Assembly (NCBI RefSeq): GCF_965118635.1
Contig: NZ_CBCPHV010000001.1
Location: 1-64,000 of the forward strand
Direction: 5' to 3'
Source: Empedobacter brevis_A
Lineage (GTDB): Bacteria; Bacteroidota; Bacteroidia; Flavobacteriales; Weeksellaceae
Length of the DNA stretch: 64,000 nt
Shown piece after piece: positions 50,970-58,147 of the stretch; position 1 is the first letter of the stretch; every line of letters begins with the position of its first letter. The translations under genes were made by a program, and so were the position numbers. The notes under the pieces were generated by a model that saw only the letters and a program-made list of their open reading frames with translations, ran no database searches and had not been told where the DNA came from.

Positions 50970-51946
50970 GCTTTAAATTCTTTATATTTTTCCAATAACA
51001 TCGAGATAATTTGTTTCTGAATTTCGGTGTTATTGTTTACATTGTTGTGAGGAACAATTCCTCCAGGACTTACGACATTTAGCTCAACCATTTTTCCGTT
51101 AATCAAATCGATTCCGCAAAAATAAATTCCATCTTCATTTAGTTGTTTTCCTATTTTTCGGCACAATTCTAATTCATGTTCGCTCATGTCATGCTTAATT
51201 GCAGAACCACCAGCCGAAATGTTAGAACGATGATCTCCTTCAGCAGGAACTCGCATAATTGCACCAATAGGTTCTCCATTAATCACGATTGCGCGAACAT
51301 CACCTTTTTCTGCACCATCTATATAATTTTGACAAATAATAGGTTGAGAATTTCCGGTATGATTGATATAAAAATCGCAAATCGAGCTTAAGTTACCAAT
51401 ATTTTTTCGTTCGAAAAGTATAACACCTTTTCCTCCCATTCCATCTAATGGTTTGATGATGAATTTTTCGAAATTATTTTCTTCCACAAATGATTTTATC
51501 AAATCAATATCTTTTGAGATAAGTGTTTGAGGAACAATATTTTCTTGACCATCATCAAAAGAAGCAGCGTATATTTTATTATTTGCTTTGCGTAATCCCG
51601 AAATTTTATTCACGAAGAAGACTTTATCTTCGATTAATTCTAACATATTTAATAAAAGCGAATCTATTGGAGGATCAGCTCTCATAAAAACTATATCAAA
51701 TTCGGTTAAATCTTTTACACTACTTTCAAATTTCATGGTATGATAAAATTCTACACAATCATTTGTTTCTGTAGTAATCATTTTTTTACAATTGCCGACA
51801 ACCTTTCCTTTGGAAATAGAGATATCTTTTTTTGTTAAATAGGATACTTCAAAACCACGGTCTACGCATTCTTTAATAATTCGCATTGTGGTATCTTTAC
51901 TTGGTTCAACCTTGTCCCAAGGATACATTACGAAGCATATTTTCAT
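50966..51946 (-). CDS. GshB-like ATP-grasp ligase
   Basis: From ATG 51946 (MKICFVMYPWDKVEPSKDTT) the 326-residue product is a glutathione-synthetase-type ATP-grasp enzyme: FIIKPLDGMGGKGVILFER (ATP-binding loop), KGDVRAIVINGEPIGAIMRVPAEGDHRSNISAGG (glycine-rich nucleotide and metal site) and FCGIDLINGKMVELNVVSPGGI (Glu/Asn metal ligands). ATP-grasp enzymes of this kind ligate a carboxylate to an amine. No gshA is adjacent, so classical glutathione synthesis is doubtful. It forms a translationally coupled two-gene operon with the FGase/DUF1704 gene. The longer frame from 52000 covers the promoter (51998-52005). Confidence 0.9.
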   Translation of the reverse strand: MKICFVMYPWDKVEPSKDTTMRIIKECVDRGFEVSYLTKKDISISKGKVVGNCKKMITTETNDCVEFYHTMKFESSVKDLTEFDIVFMRADPPIDSLLLNMLELIEDKVFFVNKISGLRKANNKIYAASFDDGQENIVPQTLISKDIDLIKSFVEENNFEKFIIKPLDGMGGKGVILFERKNIGNLSSICDFYINHTGNSQPIICQNYIDGAEKGDVRAIVINGEPIGAIMRVPAEGDHRSNISAGGSAIKHDMSEHELELCRKIGKQLNEDGIYFCGIDLINGKMVELNVVSPGGIVPHNNVNNNTEIQKQIISMLLEKYKEFKA

Positions 51947-51997
51947 ATAAATAAAAGGGGTATTAAAATCAATGCAATAATAACTAAAAGTTTGATA

Positions 51998-52005
51998 CAA
52001 AAATA
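51998..52005 (-). promoter_or_regulatory. -7 box of the ATP-grasp / FGase-DUF1704 operon
   Basis: Minus-strand TATTTTTG, a full TAnnTTTG match, about 50 nt upstream of ATG 51946. Confidence 0.5.
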
Positions 52006-52219
52006 GTCTATAAAAAAATATTATTTTTCACTCATTTTATATTTTAAATTGATTTAATATCAGTTTGTTAATAATCTAATTGAAATTAATTTTTAATTTT
52101 CAAAATAGCTGTAAATGTTTTGATTTTAACTAAAATTTTATAATAAATGATTAAAATATTTATTTCAATTAATGATAAGTTCATTTTATGTTAAAGAAAT
52201 AAAGTTTTCATATCAACAA

Positions 52220-52252
52220 AAAAAATCTGAAGCCTAAACTTCAGATTTTTTT
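52220..52252 (-). terminator. terminator overlapping the end of the EamA gene
   Basis: Stem AAAAAATCTGAAG / CTTCAGATTTTTT. One arm contains the last codons of the transporter (stop at 52234-52236 in the loop), so the terminator is partly coding. Confidence 0.8.
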
Positions 52253-53139
52253 ATGTTTTTTAATCTAAAAATTGTTTGTGAATTGAAAACTATAATTGCT
52301 AAAAGTATCAAACTATAACCGATCATTTGCATCGATGAAATAGGTTCTTTGTAATAGAAAATTGCCAAAATAAAATTCATTATTGGATTTAAATAAATTA
52401 AAATACCAACCGTTGAAGAATCAATCCCTTTTAGTGCAAAATTATTTAGGAACATTGGAATGATGGTGAATAAAACGACAATCATCATAATACATTTATA
52501 GAAAATTGTCTCTGTTGGAATTGGCCCTGAAAAGAAGAAAGCTAAAGGTGACATCAAAATAGCTACAATTAATAATTGTGTCATCAATAAATTAAAACTA
52601 TCAAAAACATTCAAACTTCTTTGAATAATGATATATAATGCGAATGAACATGCTACAATTAAACTATAAACCAAGTCAATAAAATGACCAAAAGAAAGTA
52701 CTAAACATGCTAAAAAACTAATCCCAACCGCAATCCATTTTATTTTTGTCAAATGTTCTTTTAAAATCACAAAAGCCAAAACAGTTGTAATAATTGGGCA
52801 AACTAAATACGAAAGTGAAGCTGCTTGTACGCTAATATGATTCATCACAATAATGAACATCAACCAATTTATCATCAGGATCAACGAGCCTCCTATAATT
52901 AAACTTCCTAATTTTCTCTGCTTCTTTTTATCAAAAGATTTGATCAAAGCAAAATCAGCTTTCATTTTATTTCGACGAAATCCTACATTAATCAAAACTA
53001 AAAAGAAAACAGATACATAAAGTCTAAAAAACAAAATATCTAATGGTGGATAATGTGCGATTGGTTTCAATCCAAAGCTAAAAAACCCCCATAAAAAATA
53101 GGTTACAATGGCTGCAATGATGTATTTTGATTGATTCAT
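52234..53139 (-). CDS. EamA-family transporter, RarD-like
   Basis: The 301-residue product has ten hydrophobic helices in two repeated halves (YIIAAIVTYFLWGFFSFGLKPIAHYPPLDILFFRLYVS and the second half from IKWIAVGISFLACLVLSF). The first stretch is characteristic of RarD-type drug/metabolite transporters. Substrate unknown. It diverges from tadA; -7 boxes for both lie in the 77-nt gap. Its terminator overlaps its own 3' end. Confidence 0.9.
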   Translation of the reverse strand: MNQSKYIIAAIVTYFLWGFFSFGLKPIAHYPPLDILFFRLYVSVFFLVLINVGFRRNKMKADFALIKSFDKKKQRKLGSLIIGGSLILMINWLMFIIVMNHISVQAASLSYLVCPIITTVLAFVILKEHLTKIKWIAVGISFLACLVLSFGHFIDLVYSLIVACSFALYIIIQRSLNVFDSFNLLMTQLLIVAILMSPLAFFFSGPIPTETIFYKCIMMIVVLFTIIPMFLNNFALKGIDSSTVGILIYLNPIMNFILAIFYYKEPISSMQMIGYSLILLAIIVFNSQTIFRLKNIKKSEV

Positions 53140-53159
53140 AAAAGAAGTGTCAATTTGTA

Positions 53160-53167
53160 CAAATGTA
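53160..53167 (-). promoter_or_regulatory. -7 box of the EamA transporter gene
   Basis: Minus-strand TACATTTG, a full TAnnTTTG match, 20 nt upstream of the transporter ATG. Confidence 0.5.
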
Positions 53168-53191
53168 TCGAATATCCAATTTGGAAATGAC

Positions 53192-53199
53192 TATTTTTG
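53192..53199 (+). promoter_or_regulatory. -7 box of tadA
   Basis: TATTTTTG, a full TAnnTTTG match, 17 nt upstream of ATG 53217; supports the short start. Confidence 0.5.
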
Positions 53200-53216
53200 T
53201 TTTAAATTTTATAGGA

Positions 53217-53657
53217 ATGGAGAATCTTTTTACAGACGAATATTTTATGCGAATTGCCTTTCAAGAAGCGGTAACTGCTTTCGAGCGAGACGAAATTCCT
53301 GTTGGAGCTGTTATTGTTTGTAACAATAAAATCATTGCAAAAACACATAATTTAACCGAGACATTAATTGATGTTACTGCGCATGCCGAAATGCAAGCGA
53401 TCACATCTGCTGCTAGCTATTTGGGTGGAAAATATTTACAAAATTGTACGTTGTATGTTACTTTAGAACCTTGTGTTATGTGTGGAGGAGCTTTGTATTG
53501 GAGCCAAATCTCGAAAGTGGTTTATGGTGCTTCAGATGAAAAACGAGGATTTAAAGCAAAAATTGGTGAATTGCATCCAAAAACTGAAATTGTTTCAGGA
53601 ATAATGGAAGATGAATGTGCCCAATTAATGAAAGAGTTTTTTCAACGTAAACGCTAA
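53217..53657 (+). CDS. tadA: tRNA-specific adenosine deaminase
   Basis: From ATG 53217 the 146-residue product shows the deaminase zinc site: DVTAHAEMQAITSAA (HAE) and LYVTLEPCVMCGGALYWSQISKVVYGASDEKRG (PCxxC). It deaminates A34 to inosine in tRNA-Arg. The frame is open from 53163 but the promoter lies in it. The stop codon overlaps that of the convergent alpha/beta-hydrolase gene by 3 nt. Confidence 0.95.
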   Translation: MENLFTDEYFMRIAFQEAVTAFERDEIPVGAVIVCNNKIIAKTHNLTETLIDVTAHAEMQAITSAASYLGGKYLQNCTLYVTLEPCVMCGGALYWSQISKVVYGASDEKRGFKAKIGELHPKTEIVSGIMEDECAQLMKEFFQRKR

Positions 53658-54400
53658 ATTGATTTTAAAATCGATAAAACTTCGTCATAATTTTCAATGT
53701 AAGCCATATGTCCGCCTTCAAGTTTATACAAATGAATATTAGACAAATCTGGAATCAATGTTAAAAATAATTCAGGATTAACTGTTTCATCCTGCAAGCC
53801 AACAATGATATATATTCCACCTTTAAAATCATACAAAATAGAAGAACGATCTGGACGTTCTCGCATTCCTTTCAAAGCAGTACAAACCCCATCAATTGGT
53901 GTTTTTAAGGCAATTTCTTTTATAAATTTTAGTTCTTCTTTGAACTTATCACGATTCTGAGAAGCAAATAAAGCAGGCATACTAAAACTAACCAATGCAT
54001 TGAAATTTTTTCGAGCCGTTTCACAGGCTTTCAAACGTTGATTTTTCTTTGCCTCGTCATCAGGTAAAGTCGAGGAATTCATCAAAACAATATTTTCAAC
54101 ACGTTCTGGAAAAAGATCTGCTAATGCACTAGTAACATAACCGCCCATTGAATGTCCTACAAAAGTTGCTTTTTTAAGATTTAATTCATCTAAAATCTCA
54201 ATCACTTTTTCGGCCATTTCTTCCATTGTATTTACGTCGTGTAAATTTTCTGAATTTCCATGCCCAGGTAAATCTATTGTAATAATTTGATGATCATTTA
54301 TTAAATCATTTTTTAAACGATTCCATATTTCATGATTTTCTAAAAACCCATGAAGAAAAACAAAAGGTTTTCCAACGCCAATATTTTCGTAAAACAACAT
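53654..54400 (-). CDS. alpha/beta-fold hydrolase
   Basis: The 248-residue product shows the fold's signature residues: FVFLHGFLENHEIW (oxyanion HG), TFVGHSMGGYVTSAL (nucleophile Ser in GHSMGG), IVGLQDETVNPELF (catalytic Asp) and LEGGHMAYIENYDEV (His). Substrate unknown; such proteins act as esterases, lactonases or lyases. It is convergent with tadA; the two genes share 4 nt at their stop codons. Confidence 0.92.
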   Translation of the reverse strand: MLFYENIGVGKPFVFLHGFLENHEIWNRLKNDLINDHQIITIDLPGHGNSENLHDVNTMEEMAEKVIEILDELNLKKATFVGHSMGGYVTSALADLFPERVENIVLMNSSTLPDDEAKKNQRLKACETARKNFNALVSFSMPALFASQNRDKFKEELKFIKEIALKTPIDGVCTALKGMRERPDRSSILYDFKGGIYIIVGLQDETVNPELFLTLIPDLSNIHLYKLEGGHMAYIENYDEVLSILKSI

Positions 54401-54446
54401 ATTTTGGTTCAGAATTTGTAATTATATAATACACAAATTTACAATA

Positions 54447-54926
54447 ATGAAAAAATATAGTCCTATAATAATACTTTCAGTAGCAATTGGCGCTATAATT
54501 ATTTATTGTATAAATAGAGATAAGCCTTTTATATCAGGAAATTTTCATCAAAAAGAAATTAAAAAGGATTCTTCTTTTCAAGAAATTGCTCTGGCTTCGC
54601 CAAAACAGATAAATAATACAGAGTTAAAATTAATTCAAGGAAAAGGTAGTTTTGAAATAAAAAAAGAAGCAAAAGAACAACAAACTTTTAGCTTCAGGAA
54701 TGATTCTTCTTCAGCTGTTTTTATTCAAATAATCCCTCAAAATAAAAATGGAAACATCAGAATAAATCAACTTATTTCTCCAAGTGATAAAAAAGATGGT
54801 CCATTTGGACAAGAAATCAATTATAAGTTAACCGAAAAAGGCTTGTATCAAATACGAATTGGAGAAAGTTTGATGCAAGGCGATCCATTTGAAGGAAAAT
54901 ATACCTTGAAATTGCAGTTAAAATAG
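54447..54926 (+). CDS. membrane-anchored protein with PPC-like C-terminal domain, copy 1
   Basis: The 159-residue product has an N-terminal hydrophobic anchor (YSPIIILSVAIGAIIIYCI) and, from about residue 65 on, a beta-sandwich-like domain: QTFSFRNDSSSAVFIQIIPQNKNGNIRINQLISPSDKKDGPFGQEINYKLTEKGLYQIRIGE ... FEGKYTLKLQLK. The same domain forms the C-terminal part of the next gene. The pattern (d-D-G-P-F-G-x-E, G-x-Y-x-x-x-I, G-K-Y) recalls bacterial pre-peptidase C-terminal (PPC) domains, but I cannot place it firmly. Function unknown. Confidence 0.75.
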   Translation: MKKYSPIIILSVAIGAIIIYCINRDKPFISGNFHQKEIKKDSSFQEIALASPKQINNTELKLIQGKGSFEIKKEAKEQQTFSFRNDSSSAVFIQIIPQNKNGNIRINQLISPSDKKDGPFGQEINYKLTEKGLYQIRIGESLMQGDPFEGKYTLKLQLK

Positions 54927-54953
54927 TTACTTTTACATCAGAATTTTTCTGTT

Positions 54954-55538
54954 ATGAAATGGACTTTTATCGCTTTTATTGCATTAATTATACTTTATAG
55001 TTGCGAAGATAAATCTACGCCAACCATTTATCCAAGTAAAATTGGAGTTGATTCTGCTTATAAAAATTTAGTAAAAAAGGATAATCCTACAACAGAAGAT
55101 GTGATGAAAGAAGATGTTGTAAAAACAGCTAATTCACAGAAAAAAATCGTAAAAAAGCCTCAGCAAAAAATTGTAGCTAAAACAGATAAAATTGTTCCGC
55201 TAAGTGCAAATAACACAACCGAAAATCTTGAAGTAAGTTATGCAAAAGCAAAGGCTGAACCTACTAAAATAGCTGGACAAACTAATACGTTTACCTTCGA
55301 TGCCGATTCTGCAAAAAAAGTTTGGATCAAGATTTCTGCACAAGATTCTACAGCAAATATTCGAATTAATCACATCAAAGGACCAGTTGATTCTATAAAA
55401 GGAGGACCTTTTGGGAAAGAAACTATTTTCGAATTACCTGCGCGCGGTGTTTATCAATTTTCTATTTCTGAGAAACCTACAAATCCGAAACCTTACGCTG
55501 GGAAATATAAAGTTGAGTTGAAATTATTGTGGAAATAA
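54954..55538 (+). CDS. lipoprotein with PPC-like C-terminal domain, copy 2
   Basis: The 194-residue product has a lipobox-like start (MKWTFIAFIALIILYSCEDKS), a lysine-rich linker (about 35-85) and a C-terminal domain paralogous to that of the preceding gene: NTFTFDADSAKKVWIKISAQDSTANIRINHIKGPVDSIKGGPFGKETIFELPARGVYQFSISE ... YAGKYKVELKLLWK. Gap to the first gene is 27 nt, so they form an operon of tandem duplicates. Its stop is inside the arm of a 9-bp hairpin that also contains the stop of the convergent gene. Confidence 0.75.
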   Translation: MKWTFIAFIALIILYSCEDKSTPTIYPSKIGVDSAYKNLVKKDNPTTEDVMKEDVVKTANSQKKIVKKPQQKIVAKTDKIVPLSANNTTENLEVSYAKAKAEPTKIAGQTNTFTFDADSAKKVWIKISAQDSTANIRINHIKGPVDSIKGGPFGKETIFELPARGVYQFSISEKPTNPKPYAGKYKVELKLLWK

Positions 55539-55557
55539 ATCTATTTATAATAGATTT
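55537..55557. terminator. minimal convergent hairpin holding both stop codons
   Basis: AAATCTATT (55537-55545) / AATAGATTT (55549-55557), loop TAT. The plus-strand stop overlaps the first arm and the minus-strand stop (55541-55543) lies within it; only 2 nt separate the two stop codons. Confidence 0.5.
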
Positions 55558-56134
55558 TATAGTTAAGCGAATAATCTTTCAGAATATCTTGTTTTCTCAT
55601 TTCTGAATTTATTTCATAATACAAATCAACTAATCGTTTTGTTTGAATCAGGTCGAAATAACCATTTCCTTCTGGACAAAAAGGATTTTCGTACGCTGTT
55701 TCTAAACCAATAAAATAATTTTTAGCTTCGGAAGGTTTAAGTTTTAAATGAATCGGAAAAATATATTTTCCTTGATAATCTTTATCCACTTCAAACCATT
55801 TTTCTGCAATTAAACTCTGTTTATCTGTAATCGATTTTAGAATAATTGGTTTGAAATAATAATATTCGTTGCAATAATTTTTCTTTTTCACTTTTGTTTC
55901 AAACAAAATCTCAATTGCGACAATCTCTATTTCTTTCTCATTTGGAAGTAATAAAGTTGAAAATATTTTGAGTCCAAAACTTGTATTATCTGTTAATCTT
56001 TCAACTTTTTTGAACGTTGGTCGAAATTGTTTGAAATTGGAATAATTTACAACTTCAAGCTGATTGAGATTAATTGTATCCAATTCTTGAGCAAAACTGA
56101 AAGTAGAAAGTAATAAACAAAGAATAAATTTCAT
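55541..56134 (-). CDS. secreted protein of unknown function
   Basis: The 197-residue product has a signal peptide (MKFILCLLLSTFSFAQ). The mature part shows no recognised family: FGLKIFSTLLLPNEKEIEIVAIEILFETKVKKKNYCNEYYYFKPIILKSI and PIHLKLKPSEAKNYFIGLETAYENPFCPEGNGYFDLIQTKR suggest a beta-rich, possibly carboxypeptidase-regulatory-like or jellyroll fold. It is convergent with the previous lipoprotein gene and downstream of a hairpin terminator at 56151. Confidence 0.7.
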   Translation of the reverse strand: MKFILCLLLSTFSFAQELDTINLNQLEVVNYSNFKQFRPTFKKVERLTDNTSFGLKIFSTLLLPNEKEIEIVAIEILFETKVKKKNYCNEYYYFKPIILKSITDKQSLIAEKWFEVDKDYQGKYIFPIHLKLKPSEAKNYFIGLETAYENPFCPEGNGYFDLIQTKRLVDLYYEINSEMRKQDILKDYSLNYKIYYK

Positions 56135-56150
56135 TTGATTAAAATAAAAA

Positions 56151-56174
56151 AGTCTGAACCTAAATTCAGACTTT
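56151..56174 (-). terminator. intrinsic terminator of the PLP-enzyme gene
   Basis: Stem AAGTCTGAA (56151-56159) / TTCAGACTT (56166-56174), loop CCTAAA; T residues follow on the minus strand. Confidence 0.75.
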
Positions 56175-56192
56175 AAAATTATAATTATTCGA

Positions 56193-57344
56193 TTAAATCA
56201 ACTTCAAAACTTGTTCTAAATCTTCTAATAAATCGTCGATATCTTCGATACCAACAGACAAACGAATTAAATCATCTGTGATTCCAATTTCAGCACGTTT
56301 TTCTGCTGGAATAGAAGCGTGCGTCATCGTTGCTGGATGATTCGCTAATGATTCAACTCCTCCTAAAGATTCAGCCAAAGTGAATACTTTTAAGTTTTCT
56401 AAAATTTTGAAAGCATCTTCTTTTTTACCAGAAGTTAATGTAAATGTTACCATTCCACCGAAATCTTTCATTTGTTTTTTCGCGATTTCGTGTTGTGGAT
56501 GATTTTCTAAACCTGGATAATATGTATGTGCAACTTTTGGATGAGCTTCTAAAAATTGAGCAACTTTCATTCCGTTTGAACAATGGCGATCCATACGAAC
56601 TGCCAATGTTTTGATTCCGCGTAAAACTAAATAAGAATCTTGTGGACCTAAAATTCCTCCTGTTGCGAATAAATTGAAATGAACATCTGTTGCCAATTGT
56701 TCTGAATTTACGACGATTGCTCCTGCAACTAAATCTGAGTGTCCTCCTAAATATTTTGTTGCTGAATGCATCACAATATCTGCTCCTAATTCGATTGGAC
56801 GTTGTAAATATGGTGATGCAAATGTATTATCTACCGCTACTAAAACATCTGCTTTTTTAGCTTTTGCAGCATCATTTACAGCTTTGATATCAACCACTTT
56901 CATCAATGGATTTGTAGGTGTTTCAACCCAAACCATTTTTGTATTATCATTGATTAAAGCAACAACTGCTTCAACATTTGTCATATCTACGAAATGGAAT
57001 TTCAATCCGAATTTTTCGTAAACACGCGTAAATAAACGATAAGAACCTCCGTATAAATCGTCCATCGCGATGATTTCATCACCAGGTTTGAACAATTTTA
57101 AAACTCCATCGATTGCTGCTAAACCAGAACCAAAAGCAAAACCTGCAACTCCTCCTTCGATAGATGCTAAAGCATTTTCTAAAGCTGTTCGTGTAGGATT
57201 TGCACCACGAGAATATTCATATCCTTTGTAATCTCCTGGAGATCTTTGTGCGTATGTAGATGTTTGGTAAATTGGAGTCATTACTGCTCCTGTTGAAGGA
57301 TCGTGTTGTTGACCTCCGTGTATAGTTTTTGTATTGAATTTCAT
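56193..57344 (-). CDS. Cys/Met-metabolism PLP enzyme (cystathionine gamma-synthase/lyase type)
   Basis: The 383-residue product belongs to the trans-sulfuration family: TKTIHGGQQHDPSTGAVMTPIYQTSTYAQRSPG, YEYSRGANPTRTALENALASIEGG, FGSGLAAIDGVLKLFKPGDEIIAMDDLYGGSYRLF, VWVETPTNPLMKVVDI, and the PLP-binding Lys in MHSATKYLGGHSDLVAGAIV. Whether it is cystathionine gamma-synthase, gamma-lyase or methionine gamma-lyase cannot be decided from these motifs. A perfect -7 box lies 21 nt upstream. It is not linked to the SAM riboswitch. Confidence 0.92.
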   Translation of the reverse strand: MKFNTKTIHGGQQHDPSTGAVMTPIYQTSTYAQRSPGDYKGYEYSRGANPTRTALENALASIEGGVAGFAFGSGLAAIDGVLKLFKPGDEIIAMDDLYGGSYRLFTRVYEKFGLKFHFVDMTNVEAVVALINDNTKMVWVETPTNPLMKVVDIKAVNDAAKAKKADVLVAVDNTFASPYLQRPIELGADIVMHSATKYLGGHSDLVAGAIVVNSEQLATDVHFNLFATGGILGPQDSYLVLRGIKTLAVRMDRHCSNGMKVAQFLEAHPKVAHTYYPGLENHPQHEIAKKQMKDFGGMVTFTLTSGKKEDAFKILENLKVFTLAESLGGVESLANHPATMTHASIPAEKRAEIGITDDLIRLSVGIEDIDDLLEDLEQVLKLI

Positions 57345-57365
57345 TATAAATGCTTTAAACTATAG

Positions 57366-57373
57366 CAAATATA
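57366..57373 (-). promoter_or_regulatory. -7 box of the PLP-enzyme gene
   Basis: Minus-strand TATATTTG, a full TAnnTTTG match, 21 nt upstream of the ATG. Confidence 0.5.
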
Positions 57374-57427
57374 TGGAGTTTTATTTATTCTTTGTTTTAA
57401 AGATTTGTTAGAATTTATTTCGGGAGA

Positions 57428-58147
57428 TTAACTAAACAATTCGTGTAAAACTTGTAGTGATTTTGGTTTTTTGAAATTATTGGTGTGAATTTGATAATAC
57501 TTCACTAGAATTTCTAGTAATAAAGAACGTTGTGGTTGATTGAATGTATTTTTTGATTCTTCGGAAAAATGTAATTCCAACAATTTTTTAAACAAAACAG
57601 TTTCATCTGCTTTCAACATATTGATAGATGAATTTGAATTGGTGAAAAAACCATTTTCTAAATCGAATAAGTATCCATCAATTTCCAAATTGGGATAAAA
57701 ACCTAGAAAATGGGATAATTGAAGTAAAAAAATCAAATGAAAATCTGCAAAATCATCTTTCTTTTGATCAAATTCTTTCAATGAATGTTCGATATAAAAG
57801 TATAATTCTGGATTGTCTGCTTCTTCTTTTAAAACCAAATTCAAGATTTCTGCCAAGAAAAAAACAATGGTAGATTTTATCGGATGAAAATGCAACGACT
57901 CATAATAATGTGAAGTTTGTGCTGATTTTAAGAAAACTAATTGCTGTTCATTTGACTTTGGCTGAAAACTTAAATCTATCTCGGCTAAAGGAAAATACAA
58001 CGAAGTATTTCTTTTCTTCTTCGAAAAAACGCCTTTTGCAATAAATGATTTTAAGCCGAAATTTTGTGTATAACAACGAATAATTAAACTTGTATCTCCA
58101 TATTTCAAACTAGAAAGTACAATGGCTTTGGTTTCTAAAATTTTCAT
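57428..58147 (-). CDS. recO: DNA repair protein RecO
   Basis: The 239-residue product starts with the RecO OB fold (MKILETKAIVLSSLKYGDTSLIIRCYTQNFGLKSFIAKGV) and continues with the helical domain (STIVFFLAEILNLVLKEEADNPELYFYIEHSLKEFD). RecO binds SSB and loads RecA with RecR at gaps. The cysteine zinc finger of other RecO proteins is not visible here. It starts at the last base of porZ (1-nt overlap). Confidence 0.93.
   Translation of the reverse strand: MKILETKAIVLSSLKYGDTSLIIRCYTQNFGLKSFIAKGVFSKKKRNTSLYFPLAEIDLSFQPKSNEQQLVFLKSAQTSHYYESLHFHPIKSTIVFFLAEILNLVLKEEADNPELYFYIEHSLKEFDQKKDDFADFHLIFLLQLSHFLGFYPNLEIDGYLFDLENGFFTNSNSSINMLKADETVLFKKLLELHFSEESKNTFNQPQRSLLLEILVKYYQIHTNNFKKPKSLQVLHELFS

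Noticed and set aside
53655..53690. Palindrome GATTTTAAAATC near the tadA/hydrolase junction as a terminator
   Set aside because: No loop-and-T-run arrangement; it is a simple AT-rich palindrome within the hydrolase coding sequence.
56193..57344. Second SAM riboswitch in front of the trans-sulfuration enzyme
   Set aside because: The 80-nt upstream region has a -7 box but none of the SAM-I motifs.
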